A stretch of 64,000 nt of DNA from Glandiceps talaboti (GCF_964340395.1 NC_135558.1:3608501-3672500), one strand, 5' to 3'. Numbered from the stretch's first letter, positions 45,024 through 58,145 are shown. Translations and numbers: made by a program. The notes: generated by a model from the letters alone, not told the origin.

Positions 45024-48000
45024 CATGTAACTACAGACTGTAACTAGTTATATGTGACTGTGTATTGACCTGTAACTACAGACTGTAACTAGTTATATGT
45101 GACTGTGTATTGACCTGTAACTACAGACTGTAACTAGTTATATGTGACTGTGTATTGACCTGTAACTACACACTGTAACTAGTTATATGTGACTGTGTAT
45201 TGACCTGTAACTAGTTATATGTGACTGTGTATTGACCTGTAACTACAGACTGTAACTAGTTATATGTGACTGTGTATTGACCAGTAACTACAGACTGTAA
45301 CTACTTATGTGACTGTGTATTGACCTGTAACTAGTTATATGTGACTGTGTATTGACCTGTAACTACAGACTGTAACTAGTTATATGTGACTGTGTATTGA
45401 CCTGTAACTAGTTATATGTGACTGTGTATTGACCTGTAACTAGTTATATGTGACTGTGTATTGACCTGTAACTAGTTACATGTGACTGTGTATTGACCAG
45501 TAACTACAGACTGTAACAAGTTATATGTGACTGTGTATTGACCTGTAACTACAGACTGTAACAAGTTATATGTGACTGTGTATTGACCAGTAACTACAGA
45601 CTGTAACAAGTTATATGTGACTGTGTATTGACCTGTAACTAGTTATATGTGACTGTGTATTGACCTGTAACTACAGACTGTAACAAGTTATATGTGACTG
45701 TGTATTGACCTGTAACTACAGACTGTAACAAGTTATATGTGACTGTGTATTGACCTGTAACTAGACTGTAACTAGTTATATGTGACTGTGTATTGACCTG
45801 AAACTACAGACTGTAACTAGTTATATGTGACTGTGTATTGACCTGTAACTACAGACTGTAACTAGTTATATGTGACTGTGTATTGACCTGTAACTAGTTA
45901 TATGTGACTGTGTATTGACCTGTAACTACAGACTGTAACTAGTTATATGTGACTGTGTATTGACCTGTAACTAGTTATATGTGACTGTGTATTGACCTGT
46001 AACTACAGACTGTAACTAGTTATATGTGACTGTGTATTGACATGTAACTACAGACTGTAACTAGTTATATGTGACTGTGTATTGACCTGTAACTAGACTG
46101 TAACTAGTTATATGTGACTGTGTATTGACCTGTAACTACAGACTGTAACTAGTTATATGTGACTGTGTATTGACCAGTAACTACAGACTGTAACAAGTTA
46201 TATGTGACTGTGTATTGACCTGTAACTAGTTATATGTGACTGTGTATTGACCTGTAACTACAGACTGTAACAAGTTATATGTGACTGTGTATTGACCTGT
46301 AACTACAGACTGTAACAAGTTATATGTGACTGTGTATTGACCTGTAACTAGACTGTAACTAGTTATATGTGACTGTGTATTGACCTGTAACTAGACTGTA
46401 ACTAGTTATATGTGACTGTGTATTGACCTGTAACTAGACTGTAACTAGTTATATGTGACTGTGTATTGACCTGTAACTACAGACTGTAACTAGTTATATG
46501 TGACTGTGTATTGACCTGTAACTACAGACTGTAACAAGTTATATGTGACTGTGTATTGACCTGTAACTACAGACTGTAACAAGTTATATGTGACTGTGTA
46601 TTGACCTGTAACTACAGACTGTAACAAGTTATATGTGACTGTGTATTGACCTGTAACTAGACTGTAACTAGTTATATGTGACTGTGTATTGACCTGTAAC
46701 TACAGACTGTAACTAGTTATATGTGACTGTGTATTGACCTGTAACTAGACTGTAACTAGTTATATGTGACTGTGTATTGACCTGTAACTAGTTATATGTG
46801 ACTGTGTATTGACCTGTAACTACAGACTGTAACTAGTTATATGTGACTGTGTATTGACCTGTAACTAGACTGTAACTAGTTATATGTGACTGTGTATTGA
46901 CCTGTAACTAGTTATATGTGACTGTGTATTGACCTGTAACTACAGACTGTAACTAGTTATATGTGACTGTGTATTGACCTGTAACTACAGACAGTAACTA
47001 GTTATATGTGACTGTGTATTGACCTGTAACAAGTTATATGTGACTGTGTATTGACCTGTAACTACAGACTGTAACAAGTTATATGTGACTGTGTATTGAC
47101 CAGTAACTACAGACTGTAACAAGTTATATGTGACTGTGTATTGACCTGTAACTAGTTATATGTGACTGTGTATTGACCTGTAACTACAGACTGTAACAAG
47201 TTATATGTGACTGTGTATTGACCTGTAACTACAGACTGTAACAAGTTATATGTGACTGTGTATTGACCTGTAACTAGACTGTAACTAGTTATATGTGACT
47301 GTGTATTGACCTGAAACTACAGACTGTAACTAGTTATATGTGACTGTGTATTGACCTGTAACAAGTTATATGTGACTGTGTATTGACCTGTATCTACACA
47401 CTGTAACAAGTTATATGTGACTGTGTATTGACCTGTAACTACAGACTGTAACTAGTTATATGTGACTGTGTATTGACCTGTAACTACAGACTGTAACTAG
47501 TTATATGTGACTGTGTATTGACCTCTAACTACAGACTGTAACTAGTTATATGTGACTGTGTATTGACCTGTAACTACAGACTGTAACTATAGTTATATGT
47601 GACTGTGTATTGACCTGTAACTACAGACTGTAACTAGTTATATGTGACTGTGTATTGACCTGTAACTACAGACTGTAACTAGTTATATGTGACTGTGTAT
47701 TGACCTGTAACTACAGACTGTAACTAGTTATATGTGACTGTGTATTGACCTGTAACTACAGACTGTAACTAGTTATATGTGACTGTGTATTGACCTGTAA
47801 CTACAGACTGTAACTAGTTATATGTGACTGTGTATTGACCTGTAACTACAGACTGTAACTAGTTATATGTGACTGTGTATTGACCTCTAACTACAGACTG
47901 TAACTAGTTATATGTGACTGTGTATTGACCTGTAACTACAGACTGTAACTAGTTATATGTGTGTATTGACCTGTAACTACACACTGTAACAAGTTATATG

Positions 48001-48735
48001 TGACTGATGTGTATTGACCTGTAAATACAGACTGTAACTAGTTATATGTGACTGTGTATTGACCTGTAACAAGTTATATGTGACTGTGTATTGACCTGTA
48101 TCTACACACTGTAACAAGTTATATGTGACTGTGTATTGACCTGTAACTACAGACTGTAACTAGTTATATGTGACTGTGTATTGACCTGTAACTACAGACT
48201 GTAACTAGTTATATATGACTGTGTATTGACCTGTAACAAGTTATATGTGACTGTGTATTGACCTGTAACTACAGACAGTAACTAGTTATATGTGACTGTG
48301 TATTGACCTGTAACAAGTTATATGTGACTGTGTATTGACCTGTAACTACAGACTGTAACAAGTTATATGTGACTGTGTATTGACCTGTAACTACAGACTG
48401 TAACTAGTTATATGTGACTGTGTATTGACCTGTAACAAGTTATATGTGACTGTGTATTGACCTGTAACTACAGACTGTAACTAGTTATATGTGACTGTGT
48501 ATTGACCTGTAACTACAGACTGTAACAATTAAGTTATATGTGACTGTGTATTGACCTGTAACTACAGACTGTAACTAGTTATATGTGACTGTGTATTGAC
48601 CTGTAACTACAGACTGTAACAAGTTATATGTGACTGTGTATTGACCTGTAACTACAGACTGTAACAAGTTATATGTGACTGTGTATTGACCTGTAACTAC
48701 AGACTGTAACAAGTTATATGTGACTGTGTATTAAA
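45024..48735. repeat. 3.7-kb minisatellite with 45-, 43- and 32-bp units
   Basis: Each unit contains TGTAACTAGTTATATGTGAC then TGTGTATTGACC (32 bp), optionally preceded by TGTAACTACAGAC (total 45 bp) or TGTAACTAGAC (43 bp). AACTAGTT alternates with AACAAGTT. By length there are roughly 80-95 units. Long and short units form recurring sequences, suggesting higher-order duplication. It ends about 110 bp beyond the stop codon of the HECT-like gene. Confidence 0.95.
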
Positions 48736-48843
48736 ATAGACTGTAACAAGTTGTATATGGTCACGTATATGTTACAGGCTATAGTTACTTGTCTCGACTT
48801 ACATAATCGTACATAACTTGTTGTTTTGACTAACTTCAGTATG

Positions 48844-51786
48844 TTAAATTATGTCCATTACCCAGACACCACTATGCAAAATAGCATTGAACTCAGCACG
48901 GAATTCTGGGTAGCTGTCATAATATAAAGGTAGTTCTAGGACATTGGAACATGTGTGTGCTACCGGTTGGCGTCTAATACCTTCGAGCTTGACAAATGAT
49001 ACTTTGATTACGTCATCGGGTATGATGTCAGATCCAGTACAGAATCTAAGAAAGCACTTTAAGGTTGAACCATCAATTTCACGAACATATCGTTGGAGAT
49101 GATTGGCTGTGGTCATTGCGGCTTGAGTCATCAGATCAGGAAAAAGTAACTTTTTCACTACTTTCCTTGTGGTTGGTATTTTGTCTGCATAGATATTTGC
49201 AAGTTTTTCTATACCAAAGTCACTGGCAAGTGGTTGTACAATAGCTCTCCACGAATCCCCCACAGACATAGGTTCTTGTATCATTTCTCTGTGCGCGATT
49301 TCATGTATAATGTCAACAATATTGTCAGCTGTAGGTATCTTCCTACAATGATGAATATCCAGGGAATCGATAAGTTCATCTTTGTCCACTTTTTCGATAT
49401 CTTCTATTGCTTGTTTCAACAACGCTTGTTCATAGTCTGGCACAAACATTAGGTATGCATCCATTAAGTTATGTGTCTCTCCAAACATAACTTCTTCGAT
49501 AAATGGCTGGGATAACTGGATAGGAAAGTAGTTAGCCACTTCCCAACCTTTAACCAGGATTCTTGCGACTGTTTCCCATTTATTATGTGTGTAGTCATGT
49601 CTTAAGTATGGTACACGGTAGGTATTTCCAACGGTACATCTTTCATAAAATTCTGACCAAAATGCGGTAAAACAATCGCGTACCACTCCACTGCCACTAC
49701 CATATTCAACATCACCATTTGGTAACATCAGCCTGATATCAATTTCATCAGCGAGGATACTTTCATCAGAAAATTCATTCATCATGTCATCTAGTACATT
49801 ACATCTATGTATTAACAACATTCGTCTATTGCGCTGTGTGTTTCTGTTTAAGACTACACTTGTTCCATAGAAGTCTGTGGGTAGCGGTAAGGTGTCGCTC
49901 AAATCTTGAAAATCACCCTGACTATTTCCAAACTGTACTATACCTGAGCTTCCATTAGCTTGTGCGTGAACAGGTGGTAATGACTGGTGTGGCTGAGAAG
50001 AAATAGTTTCACTATCTATTTCTGAGATTAAGTCATCTATACCCATGCTGTTCACAAAATGTGTGTGTGTACTACTCAGCTGTTCTCCTGTATTTTCAAT
50101 ATTGTCCTCATCAAATGCTGGTGGTAAATCGCTGTCATCATCAACCTGTGGGGGACTGAAATCTCGCACATTTGAAGTTGGTAGGGTCTCTCCTGCATTG
50201 GCTGCGTGTTCATCACTAGAAACAGGTTTTTTCTTTGTAGACAAATAAAACCTTAGTATTTTAAAACCAGTCCTTTCATATATATAGCCAACACTGCTTT
50301 CGTCATCTACAGTATTTTGCTCTATATCTTTCAGATCAACTTCATATTCTTCAATTCTCCCTCTTGCAGACATACCATTAGGGAAGAAGTACTCCTTACC
50401 AAGCTTTATGAGGTCAGCCTTTTTAGACGTCTTTTTTACAGACACAAATCTTGTCCCACCACCTTTTTTACTGCGGACCTGCTTGTACGTTTGGATTTCA
50501 AAGTCATAGTCTATCCAACCAACTTCAACTTTCCTGTGTGTCTTATGGGTATTTACATTGCCAAAAGGTCTAGGTCGTTTTCCGCCTCGACTAAAGTTAG
50601 CAGCTTCACTTGCCTCATCTGACGAGGTAGATTCTTCTTTACTTTTACTGCGTAAACGAAATTTCGGCCAAATTTTCTTCATCAGTGCCATCTTCTTTCT
50701 AGTTTTTGATCCAGACTGTACAGTAGCTCTCCGACAATAGTCCACTATAGCCAATCTGTCAGAATATGATGATATATAGGTAGAAAACTTTTCTTCATCC
50801 ATATCTAGAATATGAGATGGGCCAATCTGGAATTACAGAGAAACACAAAATTTGTTATCATGAGGGTACACTCTAAGGAAGAAATAACATATTTCAAATT
50901 AGTCAGGTAACTCTACTATGCATTTCCAATTTTACCCATATGGTCACTTTCACCCAGAAGTAGAATTATTTCAAATCACCTGATAGATGCAGACCTTTAA
51001 AACATTCACAAGAAATACATATATCTCATTTTTATGAGTTTTTATGAAACTGACTAACACTCGTTGATGTCCCAAAGTGTATTTATTGATTTTATTAATT
51101 ACTTTACTTATTGCAATAGTAACCAAGAGACAAAAGTATATATGCCGCTAAAAGATTCTATAAGATATGAAATGTATAGTCATATAATTATAGAAACAAA
51201 ACAAAACCAATCAAAGGGAAAAGAGTGAGCGAGAAAATATATGCTTCAAATATTAGTGCTCAACAAATGTCATCGATAAACTATTCAAGATTTATTAATG
51301 TCTTTTCTGCGCTCAATTGCATCAATAAGGTATTGCTTGATAAATTTATCTATTTCTTTAACTTATATACTCATTGCACTGCTTTATACTAACTCTTACA
51401 AGTATGAATAAGCATATTTGTTCTTTCCCCCTGTAACAGAACATCCTGTATTTACTAATTATTTAGATTGTTTATACCTCTGTTTATACCTCACTATGTT
51501 TACTTACTGGAGTATAGGGTGACAGAACAAGCAGACACAGTTTATCTAATCCAATTTGGCCCTTTGCAGTGACCTCATTTGTTTACCTTGCCATGTATTA
51601 GTATAGTGATTTCAAATTTGAGTTCTTTTGAAAAGTAAAGTTTCTTCATCTCCAAGAGAATATGAACTTGCTTTAAATTTTACTGTCGGGTCACTCAAAA
51701 AATAACAGTTTTTTGACCCAAAACCCACATCTCTGATGCAATCCTTAGTAATGCTTTTACTTCAAGAAATAAAGGATCCGTTTCAA

Positions 51787-51843
<57 letters not shown>

Positions 51844-53204
51844 TACTACTTCTACTACTACTGCTACTACTACTATTACTACTACCACTACTACTACTAC
51901 CACTGCTACTATTGCTACTACCACTACCACTACTACCACTACTACTATTACTACTACCACTACTACTACCACTGCTACCACTGCTACTACTACCACTATT
52001 ACTACTACCACTACTACTATTACTACTATCACCACCATTATTACTACTACTACCACTATTACTACTACTACTACTACCACCACCACCACCACTACAACAA
52101 CTACTACTAATACCAACACCATCACTACTACTACTACAACTACTACTACTACCACTATTATTGCCACTATTACTACACTACTACTACCACTATTATTACG
52201 ACTACTACCAGTACTACTACCACTACTACTACATGTCTTACATGCAAAAAATTGCATCCCCAATGTCAAATATGGCGTGAAATACACACAAATAACGTGT
52301 TAACGTGACCTCTGAAGTTATTCAATCAATCATCGAATTCAACACATCATATAGTTACATATATACACAAACACCATTAATTAAGGAATGCATGCATATG
52401 GGCTACCAGTCACTGCTCTCGGGCTACCAAATTTAAATGATGGAAAAAAACGAATTTCGAGCCCTGAGTTAGACTGTGACTTATCATATAAATTGTACAT
52501 AAACACAGAATACTACATGTATATCAACATGTCATTACAGAATCAACTGTATTAGCAAAGGAAGTGCTGTTGCTTATCTTCCTTATCACTAAATAATGTT
52601 TGTTGGCAATATTTACAAATGTGATTACGCACTATTACATGACTTGGTAAGTAAATCACATTAGGCAAAGCTAAGACCTGATGTCATATCAGTTGTTATC
52701 AGTTTTATAGACCTATTGTCAGTGACATTGCAAACAGCTTTAGAGATGCAAACAATGTTTATGATACTGTACTTGGTGAGCCAAGTGGGGGGGGGGGGGG
52801 TGAAAGCCGCACTTGAAAATACAACCACAATTATGAATTTGCAGGTTTGTAGTGACGTCACAAAATGAAATCAACATTCATGAATTAGTTATTGTATCTC
52901 GTCAGAGATGATAACAACTATGTAGTTATACATAGAATTCTTCCCTTTGATGTCATGAATGTTCAATAAACAATGTATTAAACATTATACCAAATTACAA
53001 TTCATTTGCCATGAAAAGAGTGTCACTATTAATGTGAATCAGTTAACTGTTTTCCAAACCCAATTATTACTCTGCATTCCTATATGATAGTGTCTAAACA
53101 CACATGTGCACACAGATAGACATGCTATTTACCTCATCTTTTTCTAACTTTTCAACTTCCTTTCTTGAAATCCCTCTGTTCTTCAAAAAACCATACAGGT
53201 CCAT
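48844..53204 (-). CDS. SAM-like/HECT-domain ubiquitin-ligase-like protein, two exons
   Basis: HECT ligases pass ubiquitin to substrates through a catalytic cysteine. Exon 1 (53204 to 53133) encodes MDLYGFLKNRGISRKEVEKL and EKDE. The donor is GTAAAT and the acceptor TTCCAG ends just before 50826. Exon 2 adds eight codons and then the long frame to the stop at 48844, giving 684 residues in phase. Residues 1-60 form a SAM-like segment (KNRGIS...YISSYSDRLAIVDYCRR). Then come a basic stretch with a possible nuclear signal (KTRKKMALMKKIWPKFRLRS), a conserved block about 122-222 (VEVGWIDYD, GGGTRFVSVKK, YFFPNGMS), an acidic/serine linker, and HECT at about 362-684. HECT features include GSGSGVVRDCFTAFWSEF, VPYLRHDY and AHTCSNVLELPLY, with the catalytic cysteine at 650. 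This architecture matches multi-copy 'G2E3-like' genes of fish and invertebrates. The intron holds a (TAC)n array, and the 5' end lies in the inverted arm. Confidence 0.9.
51787..52232. repeat. (TAC/ACT)n trinucleotide array
   Basis: About 445 bp of TAC with CAC, TGC and ATT variants, in the intron of the HECT-like gene. Long Tyr- or Val-rich frames over it are artefacts. Confidence 0.96.
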
Positions 53205-54173
53205 TTTGACAGTGCTGAAGAATATGAACTAAATTAAAAATCACACTTAAAAAATCATAAATGTGCCTTAATTATAATTTCATTTGACTAAACACAGCGT
53301 TAACAAATTTAACAAACCCATATCTTTGCTTGTAACAAGGCATGCCATAATATTCCATGTTAGTTACAATAATTGTAAGGAGTATAAAGCTGACCTATAT
53401 TCAGCCTCTGATAGCCTCAGGTCCAAAGACACCCGACATACTCAATCAAACCATGTGTTGGGACTACAGCATCAGGGAAAGATTTCGCTTCACAACCTTT
53501 TGTGTTTTGTAATCAATTTTTAAAAAAAAAAAGATTCTCCATGTAGCGTCAGGCCACAGTCCCAGGGACTGTGCTCAGACCATATTATAATGGTCAGAGA
53601 TGTAAGCAATGTGTTAACAGTTTAGAGAGCTAGATGCCTTCAAAGTTTTATCTGTATTGCCGAACTCTATACTAGCATACCTAGCTATATCTTAAAGTCT
53701 CGTTAATGTACATGAAACATAAGTATGGCAATATTTTGCATAAACTTTACTTTTACATGTATTTAATTAAATCTTTGCACATTATTGGCAAAATGTACCA
53801 ACCAACAAACATACAATTGCAGAACTTGGGCTATCAATATTTCAGTGACATGTATTTAAACTCTATTTCAGGTATTTTTCACAAATAATAATTGTACAAG
53901 CAAAGACGTTCCAACTTCCATCAACAGGTTGTGAAGTACATGGAATATGTCCCTGCTGTCTCAACAATTTACAGTTTGATCGAGTCTTCGTGCAGACATG
54001 AGGCTATATGAGGCTAATATATGGATATCTAAATCTGAAGCCAACTTAGTAGTCATATAATTATAATTGTAGCATTTCTTTTTATTTTGAGTGCTTCCTC
54101 TTCTATTTTTGTGCCTTTTTAAATTTTACTAGTTTTCGATGTACCTGAACAAACCTGTAATTATATGTAAACG

Positions 54174-54287
54174 TAGTCCTGCTTACATGACGGTGCACGA
54201 GTCTGTATTACTGACTTGACTCTAAACACCGGGGAGGGACAATTGTCAGAATCGAGTCCCGAATTCCTCCGTATGCAAGCAGGACTA
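54174..54287. mobile_element. 114-bp MITE with 9-bp target-site duplication
   Basis: Ends TAGTCCTGCTTACAT and ATGCAAGCAGGACTA, imperfect inverted repeats of about 18 bp. The 9-bp word ATGTAAACG flanks both sides (54165-54173 and 54288-54296). The matching place in the right arm (about 62255-62270) has a single copy and no insert. Confidence 0.92.
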
Positions 54288-54979
54288 ATGTAAACGCAAA
54301 TGGTCGAAAGTGGTCCAGATATCAATCTTTAAGTTGAGGGGATTGTTCTGCTAATTCCGCCTTACTTGCGGACATTTCCTAACACCAACATAATTACAAA
54401 ACCTTCAAGACCCAAAAAGAATTCAGAGGTACCCAAATTACGTGCAGCATTTTGAAACGGACAGTCAAACTTACAGTCCCTCTATCAGAGAGAGACTGTG
54501 GGGTATACACTGACCTCTCGATCACGCATAACGACTTCAACAAGACCTCGTCTATTTACATTTACGTTACAGAAATTGTAGTGTTTGTATCAGGTCAAAC
54601 ACCTTAAAATGTCACAAAAACAGAAGAAGAAACCCTCAAAATCACAGCAAACGCTACACTAGTACATATTATTGCACATCGACAGTACGTACACTTGGAA
54701 AAACACGTGACAATGCTATTGACATCAACGATCATGTGAATCATGCAGAATTACGACAAAAACTAACTAAAAGGTACGCCATAAATCGTTTAGAAGCCAA
54801 CACAAACTGCCTATTAAATACTAGAAGATCTAGACTTCAAATCACGCAAAGAGGAAGCTAAAGCTAGCTTTACTTACGTTGAATTTGAGCGAAAAGCAGA
54901 AACCACACCAGATACGACAATGCACAGTAACTACAACGTGCCCGCTAGAGGTCGTCGTAACGGAAGTCAGATTTGTCCC

Positions 54980-55592
54980 GTGATCTCGAGAAACCATCTC
55001 GAGATCTCAACAAACCATCCCGTTATCTCGAGAAACTATCACGTTATCTCGAGAAACTATAGCGTTATCTCGAGAAGCTATCTCGTTATCTCGAGAAACT
55101 ATATCGTTATCTCGAGAAACTATCTCGTTATCTCGAGAAACTATATCGTTATCTCGAGAAACTATCTCGTTATCTCGAGAAACTATCTCGTTATCTCGAG
55201 AAACTATATCGTTATCTCGAGAAACTATCTCGTTATCTCGAGAAACTATATCGTTATCTCGAGAAACTATATCGTTATCTCGAGAAACTATCTCGTTATC
55301 TCGAGAAACTATCTCGTTATCTCGAGAAACTATATCGTTATCACGAGAAACTATCTCGTTATCTCGAGAAACTATATCGTTATCTCGACAAACTATCTTG
55401 AGAACTCGAGATAGTTACTCGAGATAACGAGATAGTTTCTCGAGATAACGAGATAGTTTCTCGAGATAACGATATAGTTTCTCGAGATAACGAGATAGTT
55501 ATTTCGAGAATCTATCTTGAGATCTCGAGAAACTATCTCGTTATCTCGAGTAACTATCTCGTTTAACGGTTATCTCAAGAAACTATATTGAG
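54980..55592. repeat. Palindromic 21-bp satellite, block 3
   Basis: About 28 units of the CTCGTTATCTCGAGAAAC type; orientation flips near 55400. The in-frame heptad VISRNYL/VISRNYI seen here is only the 21-bp period translated. Confidence 0.95.
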
Positions 55593-55876
55593 ATATATAG
55601 TACATGCACTATTCCTGTTATTTATGGGAATATGAACTTCTTTCAATCTGATTAAAATCCAATCTGTAGTTATGTTGCCATTAGTGTGACATCAGCGATT
55701 TCGTTCCGAGTTCTGCTTCTCACCTCAGAACACTGTACAAGATATTATTGTATATTATATAGTGAGTTTGCCTATAGTCTAAACGAATCGGAAACAACTG
55801 GAAAAGGAATGAAAAGACGGGAGACATGCTAGTGTTCATTCAAAATTCATGAATACCAATATATGAGCGTAAACAA

Positions 55877-55878
<2 letters not shown>

Positions 55879-55948
<70 letters not shown>
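55879..55948. repeat. (TA)n microsatellite
   Basis: About 35 TA units left of the palindrome. Confidence 0.95.
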
Positions 55949-55949
<1 letters not shown>

Positions 55950-55950
<1 letters not shown>

Positions 55951-56013
55951 CTCGGTGAGTATCAATCTGCTAAGACAGTGCTCTATACCGCAGTGGCAGA
56001 GCGTAATAGTTTT
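55950..56013. repeat. tRNA-like SINE remnant, inverted copy
   Basis: Reverse complement of the segment at 27050-27118 (shares CAGTGCTCTATACCGCAGTGG). Sits between (TA)n and the palindrome. Confidence 0.5.
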
Positions 56014-56155
56014 GGTAGTACTGGAACTCTTTCTTGGTTGTGACTCGGAGTTTCACGCATAGTGCGATCGTCAGACAACTCAACTGAGTTGTCTGACGAT
56101 CGCACTATGCGTGAAACTCCGAGTTACAACCAAGAAAGAGTTCCAGTACTACCAA

Positions 56156-56160
<5 letters not shown>
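56007..56160. repeat. 154-bp almost perfect palindrome
   Basis: 76-bp arms around the dinucleotide AC at 56083-56084, with one mismatch (GTGACTCGG against GTTACAACC-side). Bounded by (TA)n on the right and by the SINE remnant and (TA)n on the left. Confidence 0.93.

Positions 56161-56229
<69 letters not shown>
56159..56229. repeat. (TA)n microsatellite
   Basis: About 35 TA units right of the palindrome. Confidence 0.95.
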
Positions 56230-56231
<2 letters not shown>

Positions 56232-57847
56232 GCTATCAGATGAATATAGAAAACTCTAGCAACAAGGACACTTATAACGGAATTTAAAGAAACGTTGACA
56301 AAGACAGACGCCTCACTCTTACCAACTTCTGCAAAACCTTTGGCTGTTAATGTAATGTGCATGTCAAAACTTAATTTTTACTATCCAAATATAATATTAA
56401 CAGAGAAGAACCTGATGGAAATTGATGACAATGAAATCGTTGGATACGTAAGGGTGATAACACTCGCCGTAGAGGGCGGTGATGTATGACGATGGTTCAA
56501 CCTGAACTCGTCTTCCACAAGGTCATTCTTTTTAACCCCAAATCAGCAGGAGGTTTAGGGGTAATCAGTCCTCGCGTATATGTTATGTATTATACGAAAC
56601 GCCTTTCATTTTATTTACAATATATCTGTTTTGAATAACGACGATACAAATGTACGGTAAGCAACACGATACTCACTTATTAGGTTACATATGGAGAAAC
56701 GTAAAGCTATACCAGTCCTGTTAAAGACGACGACGATAGTCCGAATTTTGCAGGATATGCCATCAACAATACCGATAACATAATAAAACAGTCCAAAGTT
56801 AATTGGCCAAAGTCAGGGTGGATCAATTTCTATGAAATGTGCAAGCGCCAACACCTCTCCTTGATTTAAAGGAGCGGATAAATACATGTACGAAATGACA
56901 GTAGGCGAGGAAGTATCAATAACCTGTGATTCGCCAGACATTGAATTCTACACAGAATTTACACACCTGATGCTGCAGCAACATGGGTCAGACTTTAAAG
57001 CGAAATCGTCACAGAGGAAAGTGATCCGAGAAGCTGGGAAAGTAAACCATCGGCTATCTTCCATTTACCTCAACAATCACAAGATTGACGATAATCTGGG
57101 ATCATTTGTCGCGAGAGGTCGTTTGCAGCTCCTTCAGTGTGAAAGTCTTATGACCTTGTACTATCCAGAGTCTTACACTAAATCATGTAAAATACGCAAT
57201 CATCCCACAGAAACAGGATGAACAAAATTTCAGAAACTCTACCAACAAAGACACAATGATAGAATAGTCAATTTAATCTTTGATAAAATCGCGAATAGTA
57301 ATCCTTACAAAGAGACATTCAATTTGAAAGATATTGTTGTAAAACCTGAAATGTTCGATGCCATAGGGCAACCATAACATCAGCATAACAGACCAGACAT
57401 CACAATCATCGATAAACAGAATAAACATGCAATATTAGTTGAAGTGTCCATGCCTTTTGATGCGCACATTTTATTATGTTTTCAGAAGAAGTTCGACAAA
57501 TATTTTCCGCTGTCGATATACTAGAAATGAGCACCACAGGCTTTCGTTTAGAAAGGATAGTTATTGTCATAGAAAGTGTCGGTAATGTACAACATAAAGT
57601 CACCAAATACTGTAGTGTAAGCTCGACCATAGGTTCTTACAAAATATGGAGAATGGGATGTAGGTACCACCACAACAACTGATATTAAGTGAACTTTTGT
57701 CATGTGACCAAAGAAACGCGTTAACTTGTCACTATGATTTCCTGTAAGGTATTGTATATATATTCTACTAAAGAATTATGTAAATACTTACCTGTACTTG
57801 CTATGTTCATGTAAATTGGAAATAAAAGAATTTGATAAGTGATTTTG

Positions 57848-58145
57848 TATGTATGTATGTATGTATGTATGTATGTATGTATGTATGTGTGTATGTGTGT
57901 ATGTGTGTGTGTATGTGTGTATGTGTGTATGTGTGTATGTATGTGTGTATGTGTGTATGTGTGTATGTGTGTGTGTGTGTATGTGTGTATGTGTGTATGT
58001 GTGTATGTGTGTATGTGTGCATGTATGCATGTATGTATGTATGTGTGTATGTATGTATGTATGTATGTATGTATGTATGTATGTATGTATGTATGTACGT
58101 GCTTGCGTACGTACTACGTACGTACGTACGTACGTACGTACGTAC
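57848..58145. repeat. (TATG)n/(TGTG)n array of module copy 3
   Basis: Tetranucleotide array ending in TACG repeats; inverted equivalent of the TACA arrays at 39.4-39.6 and 42.6 kb. Confidence 0.95.

Larger units (their letters stand above)
52432..55592. repeat. Left arm of long inverted repeat
   Basis: Reverse complement of 61353-64000 (64000 pairs with 52432, 63221 with 53204). Long noncoding stretches are identical or nearly so, including two accidental open frames of 79 and 60 codons present word for word in both arms. Differences are a 114-bp insertion (54174-54287) here, C/G-run lengths, and satellite copy number. The arm may extend further left than 52432, because the right partner is cut by the window edge. 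Confidence 0.93.
55590..57680 (+). pseudogene. Retroelement 3' relic B (zinc motif plus PD-(D/E)xK-like nuclease segment)
   Basis: Decayed coding remnants in order. SSQRKVIREAGKVNHRLSSI and ESYTKSCKIRNHPTETG lie in 56886-57221. Then QKLYQQRHNDRIVNLIFDKI lies at about 57231-57378. RPDITIIDKQNKHAILVEVS and MPFDAHI follow at about 57389-57470, and ERIVIVIESVGNVQHKVTKY in 57476-57682. The RPD...D...ILVEVS pattern fits restriction-like endonuclease tails of certain non-LTR reverse transcriptases. In-frame stops, a frameshift and absence of an RT core show that it is dead. Relic A is its inverted partner. Confidence 0.65.

Noticed and set aside
45024-48735. CRISPR-like array
   Set aside because: Units are directly tandem without unique spacers and the genome is plainly eukaryotic.
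51736-52287. Tyr/Val/Leu-rich proteins over the TAC array
   Set aside because: Trinucleotide repeat within an intron; no independent evidence of translation.
53284-53523. 79-codon frame found identically in both arms (also the 60-codon frame at 53706-53888)
   Set aside because: Identity reflects the inverted duplication of noncoding DNA. There is no domain, and the frame lies upstream of the HECT gene on the opposite strand.
54920-55414. 164-codon open frame with heptad repeat VISRNYL
   Set aside because: The frame is the 21-bp satellite read in triplets. The same satellite occurs in non-open blocks and in both orientations.
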